Below are positions 58,322 to 64,000 of a stretch of DNA of 64,000 nucleotides, one piece after another (the stretch's first letter is position 1; each line of letters opens with the position of its first letter). The notes below the pieces were generated by a model that saw nothing but the letters and a program-made list of their open reading frames with translations, did no database searches and had not been told where the DNA came from. Made by a program: the position numbers and the translations under genes. This DNA comes from Gnetum montanum (lineage: Eukaryota > Streptophyta > Gnetopsida > Gnetales > Gnetaceae), in contig MNCI01002041.1 in assembly GCA_015680685.1 (NCBI GenBank), positions 662,659 through 726,658 on the forward strand. Reading direction: 5' to 3'.

Positions 58322-59293
58322 TAATGAGTGGCAAGATATCCCTACACTCAACCATACAAAACGAGCGTAGCACACGTGATCCAGTCAACCTCCGCAGACT
58401 AAGTGCCTACACGCCCCATGGAACACTTGGGGTTAATCATTCATTGTCTTCCCAGACTTACTTGTAGTTGTCACGGTGTATGGTTAAGTAAGTCCGAGGT
58501 ATATGATTTTTATATCTTTTTATGTTTTATGTCTCCTATGCTAACAAGGTGAAGGGTTGAGAAACTAAGTACTAATTCTAACTAATGACTAAGTCTAAAT
58601 TAACCTAGAGTTAGCATCCGTTCCCACTTACCATACACACCCTGAACTGATGCAACCACGACTACCAAATGCTAATCATTGTTGGGATCACCGCGCGTAA
58701 CGCACGTGCTTGAAGTGGTCGTACTGAGGCACTTAACTAGGAGGAAAGGATTGAGAAAGCTAATCTAGCCTAAGTGCGATGAACAGCCAATTTCTTGACT
58801 AACCGTACACATCTTCATGCACAACTACCACTGGGATTACCAAGTGCAGATCCTAAATACACCACTGGGTTACCAAGTAGTCACACTAGATGCTCGTAAT
58901 CAAGTCGTACTCATACCGCATTACAATGGGCAGCTGATTCCTTGACTAACCGTACACATCCTTAGATGCTCGTAACCAAGTCGTACTCATACCACATTCT
59001 AGGAGTTTAAGGGTGAGAGAGAAAATAATAAATAAAATCCTATTCCATGCACTGCAAGGTTTATCCAAGAAGTTCATCTTTATTTCCATACACAACTTGT
59101 GTTCAGGTACAATGTTGCTCAAATAAAGATCTGTTCACTTTAGGACTCCTACTGTAGGCACATGGAAAATATTCTATCTCTAGAGTGATCAAACTGCCAG
59201 AGTTTTCCTACTTCTAACTCAGGATGGGGAAATAAGGGAGAGCCACCTCTTATTTATAGATATGGTAACAGACCGTGATATCGCATCTCATCA
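58322..59293 (-). repeat. Inverted LTR of element D
   Basis: On the plus strand TAATGAGTGGCAAG... to ...GCATCTCATCA, 972 bp; the outermost TG has become TA. Inside are complements of family motifs (GGTTGAGTGTAGGG; GTTACCAAGTAGTC). A stretch with GTACACATC and ACCAAGTCGTACTCATACC is partly duplicated (58790-58920 and 58921-59000). Only one GATATC remains, at 59277-59282. Confidence 0.8.
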
Positions 59294-60353
59294 TACCCCC
59301 ATGACTGAATGAAAACTCGTCCTCGAGTTCCTTACAAAATATTGGGAAGGTATGGGATTATTGGGGGGAATGGAACTAATGAGATGACATGTGAATGGAT
59401 CATCATTACAAGACTTGATAAAATAGGTGTTCATGACAACAAGGGTGAACACCTTATTACAATGACATCAGGCCTTAGTTGGCAGCTGAGAAAGAGAGAG
59501 AGAGAGAGAAGTGTTGCTGCTGCCAACACCAAAATTGTGCCTTTCGTTGTCCATTGGTAAGCACACCATTGATCTTGCTCCTTGTATAACTACTTCCAGC
59601 ACTGCTCCATTCCAAGTGGTTCTTCCATATCCCCTCCATTGTTGTATTATTGCCATCTGCACACACAACACAGTCTTATATTAGCAAGGGTAAATGAATT
59701 TCAATGTAGTTAATACCTTGCTTCGGTGTAAGTCCATTGGCTAGGTTGTGGTATGGCTGATTTGGATCTGGAGATATAATATTCATGACTACCAAAGGTG
59801 TAGGGGTTAGGAAAAATCGGGGCTAGGAGAAAATCGAAAAAATCGAGCCTTGTACCCCCATGACTAATCGCGAACCTCTGGTAGTGTTAGAATGGAGAAA
59901 GGAAAGGAGTAAGAAAGATAGATAGAAAGGGACAACTATAGCATCAATGAAATGGATGTCAAGATGGTAATGAACAAAATAAAATTAATTGCAAAAATTT
60001 TATGGAAAAGAAGTTAACAAATGCACCAAATAGGAATGTCAGTGGGTCCTCCCCAAAGCAGGCTCATGCCCTTGATGCCCTGACAAACCCACATTCAAAG
60101 AGTCCATAGGCTCTGGGAATGTCATTTGGAACAAGAGTTAAAGTCTTAACCACAAGCGTTTACCACAAAGAAAACATCGCATCAACCAAAATATATACAC
60201 TAATGATACAACCGGCAACGAGGTGAATAATGGAAAGAAGGATGGAGAGAAGAAAATGGAAGGGAATCCCAAGAACAAGGTGGTGTATAGCCCCTTGTGT
60301 GTTTCATGATTAATGGGACTTAGCAAATCTCATTCCAACTCCGGTCTCAAACC
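59294..60353 (-). repeat. Inverted 3' non-coding arm of element D
   Basis: Minus-strand copy of the family's 3' domain. The polypurine tract lies next to the LTR (complement at 59295-59306), the second guanine tract at 59855-59859, and the complement of CCTGCTTTGGGGAGGACCCA at about 60044-60063. Homology to the plus-strand arm continues to CTCCGGTCTCAAACC and stops at 60353. Confidence 0.8.
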
Positions 60354-61263
60354 ATCAGCAGAGAGCTGGTACCGGTCCTTAGAATTGAAAACCATCAGGA
60401 GGTGGAGTACGATGCTAGAACTATTCAACAAGAAGTATCAAACGTACTCCAGAGTGTCCAATTTGTGTAAGCAGATCCAAGGTTGGAAGCAAGGTACACA
60501 CGAACCCTTGGATGCTGTCATGGCCCGCTATTACACATTGTTACATCGTTGCCCAAGCCATGGGTACGCTCAGCAGGATCAACTTCACCACATCGTGGAT
60601 GGGCTAAGGCATGAAACTAGAAGAATCCTTGGGACTTATGCCCAAGGGAGACTCCCACAACTTAGAGCCCATGAAGTACGTAGCTTGTTGGAGCAAGTAG
60701 CAAAAGAAGAAGGTGAGCTACGCAAAAGGGAAAGTGCGGAAGAGTACAACCGTGATCCCTCCCTTCAAAAGAAGGGAGTGAAGTTTTGTGATGAAGAGGA
60801 TGAGTCACCACTCAAAGAGTTGGTGAACAGAAAGACCTTGCCACTTCAAAAACTCACAACCGAAATAGCGACTAAGGTAGATGACGTATGGAGTTCCTTA
60901 GACTCTAAAATTGAAACTATCTTAAAAATTGTAGAAGAGTCTAAGGTTGAACAAAGTAGTGAAAAAGGTAAGAAAAAGTGGAGAGATTTAGGCCCTGCAC
61001 ATAACAAGGGTAAGGGGAAAATCACTAACTCCGATGTGGTTGTGGAGTCTGACATAGACGATGACGGTGGATGTGAGATTTGCCATTATGACCATCCTAA
61101 GGGATGTTTCCCTATCATCTCACATCTACAAGAGTCTGGGGTGTATGCACTTAATCCAAGACTCAACCAACGGCAAACACCCCGAAAGTTACCTTATCCA
61201 CAAGGTAACCCAAGGCAATTCCACCAACCACTAACGTATCATCCAAGTGGAACTTCACCATAG
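60354..61263 (+). pseudogene. gag of element D, N-terminally truncated
   Basis: Best-preserved gag of the family, about 300 codons without a stop. It opens AESWYRSLELKTIRRWSTML and continues with ELFNKKYQTYSRVSNLCKQI, MARYYTLLHRC and HHIVDGLRHETRRILG. An acidic, Lys-rich part with a likely coiled coil follows (LTTEIATKVDDVWSSL), then the short knuckle CEICHYDHPKGC near 61072-61107. Compared with element A, about 1.05 kb of gag start is missing, replaced by the inverted arm. The frame is closed by TAG at 61261. Confidence 0.8.
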
Positions 61264-62316
61264 CCCATTGAATAGCATCAGTAATGGCAATACCCATAGT
61301 CATGGGGGATGCCATCGCCGAAACATCAGTACCCTTATCAATAGTCTGATTCATATGGTTATTATGTGCAGCAGCCAATTTCTCCAAGTGACTCTATGAG
61401 TCACACAACCCCCAACCATCACTACCAAGTTCGGGAGTACTTCAGAAAGACTCCTTCTCCTCCGGGAGATACTCCATATCCACACCATCCTCCTAATCCA
61501 CCCACACCTCTTCCACCACAAGTAGTTCCCATAACACCTCCTACTCCAACAATGCAAGGGGAACTTCCTCCTCAACCGCAGCAACGTCATGCTGCGAGAG
61601 CTGTAAATATCCAACCTGCTGCTAGTTCTGACAACTGTAAAAAGAGAAGACCTTTCTTCAGAACCAAAAGCCCAGATAAACTCTCGCAACAACAAGCAAT
61701 TGGGGCCATGTACACTCCTCCACCATCTAACACTTCGAAGCACCCTTCCATCCAAAATCAGAGCTTAACGATGGTTATGTTAACGCATACCGTAACTGAC
61801 TGGATCAAGGTAGGCCACCTTCCCAGGAAACTAACTGACCCTGGGAATCCCTTAATCTATTTACAGATCATCGAAAATGAACCACATAGAGCTCTTCTTG
61901 ACTCAGGTTCTGGAGTCAACTTAATTTCACGAGAGATCTATCACGCCTGGAACCTGCCCCAACTTAAGAAGAGAAATATCCAACTAGAGCTGGTAGACCA
62001 GTCCATCACCATTCCCTTGGGATTGATGGAGGACATCATTACCACTGTGTGTGGTCGGTCTTATCCAGCTGATTTTTTGGTGATTGAAGTGAATAACAAC
62101 GAAGGGGACTTCCCAATTATAATGGGAAGGGCATGGCTTAGTACGGTAGACGCATGCCTTAGGATCCACGATCTTTCCTTGAAAATCTCTAAGATAAACA
62201 TTTTTGGAAATATCGAGAAGAGGAAAGTTCCATGCATCACATACAGTGATTCATCGGGTGATGACATGGAGGAAATGCCTCCATGTAACAGGTGTGCCCT
62301 TGAAACCTTGAAGTAA
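61264..62316 (+). pseudogene. Protease region of element D
   Basis: After five nonsense codons in about 100 bases (61261-61350), a frame of 316 codons runs open to 62316. It has a Pro/Gln-rich linker (PNPPTPLPPQ), HTVTDWIKVGHLP, and then an aspartic protease with an intact active-site loop LLDSGSGVNLIS near 61893-61928. PIIMGRAWL and the C-terminal CNRCALETLK follow. Retropepsins cut gag and pol precursors; this copy is the only one here with an intact catalytic triad. Confidence 0.75.
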
Positions 62317-64000
62317 AGATGCCTGTATGTAGCAACCACACAACAAGTAGTAGACACCCCGTGGTTAACAGCTATTCGAAGGAGCAAGAAAATATGCATG
62401 GAACAAACTGAGGAGACAAACCATGCAACAACGAAGGCATAGACACATTGAAACATAAGCGTCGCCAACTTCCACCCCTCAACCTAAGAACATCAGTTGG
62501 GAGAAGTTGGGCACTTGTACGAAATTCAAACAAACGCTCATTATTTCAGATGTCTTCCTTACAACTCAGTCATGGGGGATATGGCCACCTATGCTGATCA
62601 TGTTGGACCCTCAGTTCTTTTTCAATTTTTGTTTTACACATTTTTGTTTTACAACGTTTTTGTCTTACACATTTTTGTTTTACAAATTTCTTTAACTTTT
62701 CTAATTTTTGTTTCACAAATTTCTTTAACTTTTCTAATTTTTGTTTTACATATTTCTTTAACTTTTCTAATTTTTGTTTTACAAATTTCTTTANATCCAT
62801 CCACCAATTTCTATGGTTTCTCTCAGCTTGAAAATGTACAGTTCCTTCTTAATAAGAACTTTAACGAATCGGTGACTGGGTATTTCTTAGACTAAGGAAG
62901 GACTCAAGGATTGCAAAGGGTGTGACTTCAAGGGAACTTGATGCTTTTGTGTTGGCTGTTCTCTTAGGTGCTTGGATGTTTTCTTCTTGAGTTTTCTTAC
63001 CATTCCGATCTTACCCAATTATCGGAAGCTGAGACAATAAAAATAAAAATTCTTTGCATGGTGTGGTTCTCACGTATAAAAAAAAGTGAGAATTCAAAGC
63101 ACACCGCTTAGACAAATAAACTTGGGCTACAAGAACTGGTTATGGAACCAAAAGTGTTCCCTCTAACTCAGGCCCTTCTCACTTCCCATTCTCTCCTTTG
63201 TTTCGTCGGAATGGTCGTGACTCTTGGAGAGTGCATTCTTGTTGTCCATGTGGATGATTTAACCGAATGCATTGATACGAATTCACTGGTGTGGTTGGTT
63301 TGAGGCTAGAGTTGGAATGAGAATTCCTAAGTCACATTAATCATAAAACACACAAGGGGTTGTACACCACCTTGTTCTTGGGATTCCATTCCATCCTCTT
63401 CTCTTCATCCTTCTCTCCATTGTTCACCTCATTGTTGGTTGTATCATTAGTGTATATATTTTGGTAGATACATTGTTTTCTTTTTGGTAAATGCTTGTGG
63501 TTAAGACTTTAACTCTTGTTCCAGATGACATTCCCAAAGCCTACGGACTCTTTGAATGTGGGTTTGTCAGTGTACTAAGGGTAGGAGCCTGCTTTGGGGA
63601 GGACCCACTGACATTCCTATTTAGAGCATTAGTTAACTTCTTTCCCTTAACATTTTGCAATTAATTTTATTTTGTTCATTTCCATCTTGACATCCATTTC
63701 ATCGATGCCATAGTTGTTCCTTTTTATCTATCTTTCTTACTCCTTTTCTTTCTCCATTCTAACGCTACCAGAGGTTCACGATTAGTCATGGGGGTACGGG
63801 GCCTGATTTTTTCGATTTTCTCCTAGCCTCGAAATTTTTGATTTTCTTCCTAACCCCTACACCTTCGGTAGTCATCGTTAATATATTCCTGGATCCATAT
63901 TAGCCATACCACAACCTAGCCAATGGACCTACACTGAAGCAAGGTATTAATTACATGATGATTCAATTACCCTTGCTAATATACGATTGTGTTGTGTGTG
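62317..64000 (+). other. 3' non-coding domain of element D (plus-strand arm)
   Basis: Same order as in element A: guanine tract CAGTCATGGGGGATATGGCC (62567-62586), TTTTGTTTTACA zone, block GGGTGTGACTTCAAGGGAAC (62917-62936), CCTGCTTTGGGGAGGACCCA (63588-63607), second guanine tract at 63790-63794. The 3' LTR should start about 340 bases beyond the window. Confidence 0.65.
62692..62793 (+). repeat. 33-bp tandem repeat ending at an N
   Basis: Three units of CAAATTTCTTTAACTTTTCT plus AATTTTTGTTTTA and a partial fourth, ending at the single N at 62794. The array is probably collapsed or misjoined there, because the block found in A and B next to it (GGCAATGAGTCCAC...) is missing in D. Confidence 0.8.

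Larger units (their letters stand above)
58322..64000 (+). mobile_element. Chimaeric element D: inverted 3' end joined to gag-protease body
   Basis: From the left: an LTR on the minus strand (58322-59293), a minus-strand 3' non-coding arm (59294-60353), then plus-strand gag from mid-domain, protease and the plus-strand 3' non-coding domain to the window end. The left arm 59665-60353 is the reverse complement of 63302-64000. So the element has its 3' end at both sides, in opposite orientation, and lacks its 5' LTR, primer site and gag N-terminus. It is inserted in the chromovirus gag. Confidence 0.75.

Noticed and set aside
62570-62800. Lys-rich repeat protein (KFVKQKLEKLK) on the minus strand
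   Set aside because: Direct product of the 33-bp T-rich tandem repeat; no start context and no counterpart in elements A or B.
1-64000. tRNA, rRNA or microRNA genes
   Set aside because: I looked for tRNA A/B boxes and long hairpins by eye and saw none that hold; a tRNAscan-SE or Infernal run would decide.

Overview
The window looks like plant nuclear DNA. It is AT-rich, carries three spaced single-copy genes, and is otherwise packed with nested, decayed LTR retrotransposons and LINE fragments. That pattern, with plant-type NHL and 4-coumarate:CoA-ligase-like genes and plant-type Ty3/gypsy elements (tRNA-Asp-like primer sites, a second archaeal-type RNase H), suggests a large-genome seed plant. 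A gymnosperm is my best guess; this is inference, because no organelle, rRNA or species-diagnostic sequence is present.

Layout. 1-2880: an intact NDR1/HIN1-like (LEA_2) membrane protein gene on the minus strand. 2880-10970: a LINE reverse-transcriptase fragment split by a complete 6,961-bp non-autonomous gag-protease element A (3531-10491, 5-bp target duplication acgtt). 10971-14838: a minus-strand relative B, truncated but with RNase H and integrase pieces. 14839-23700: a decayed plus-strand Tat-type Ty3/gypsy pol followed by long tandem-repeat arrays. 23700-28116: a minus-strand Ty1/copia fragment (gag, primer site, one LTR). 28117-31627: 3' ends of two further gypsy elements. 31938-38019: a complete 6,082-bp gag-only element C (target duplication aaaac). 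38160-39500: a second LINE fragment, minus strand. 40245-40526: a small predicted membrane protein on the minus strand. 43718-48388: an intact five-exon acyl-CoA synthetase of the 4CL family (566 aa) ending in a peroxisomal-type AKL tripeptide. 48686-49059: a candidate two-exon mini-gene. 50900-53080: a very decayed copy of the element-A-type gag. 53090-58321: a minus-strand chromovirus-like gypsy element. 58322-64000: a chimaeric element D whose left end is an inverted copy of its own 3' region, joined to a nearly intact gag and protease; its right end lies outside the window.

The gypsy elements A, B, C, D and the two partial ones (28117-31627) form one extended family: LTRs bounded by TGATG...CATCA, tRNA-Asp-like primer sites, and a gag with a short zinc knuckle. 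They share features that coding content does not explain: (1) a guanine tract (GTCATGGGGG) that serves as the 3' polypurine tract and recurs at one or two fixed internal places; (2) in several LTRs, a cluster of GATATC palindromes just upstream of the TATA-like sequence; (3) a conserved non-coding block around GGTGTGACTTCAAGGGAAC; (4) in some members, an extra 3' reading frame entered just after a splice-acceptor-like TGATTGTAG. Copies with gag or gag-protease only presumably depend on a pol-bearing relative such as B.
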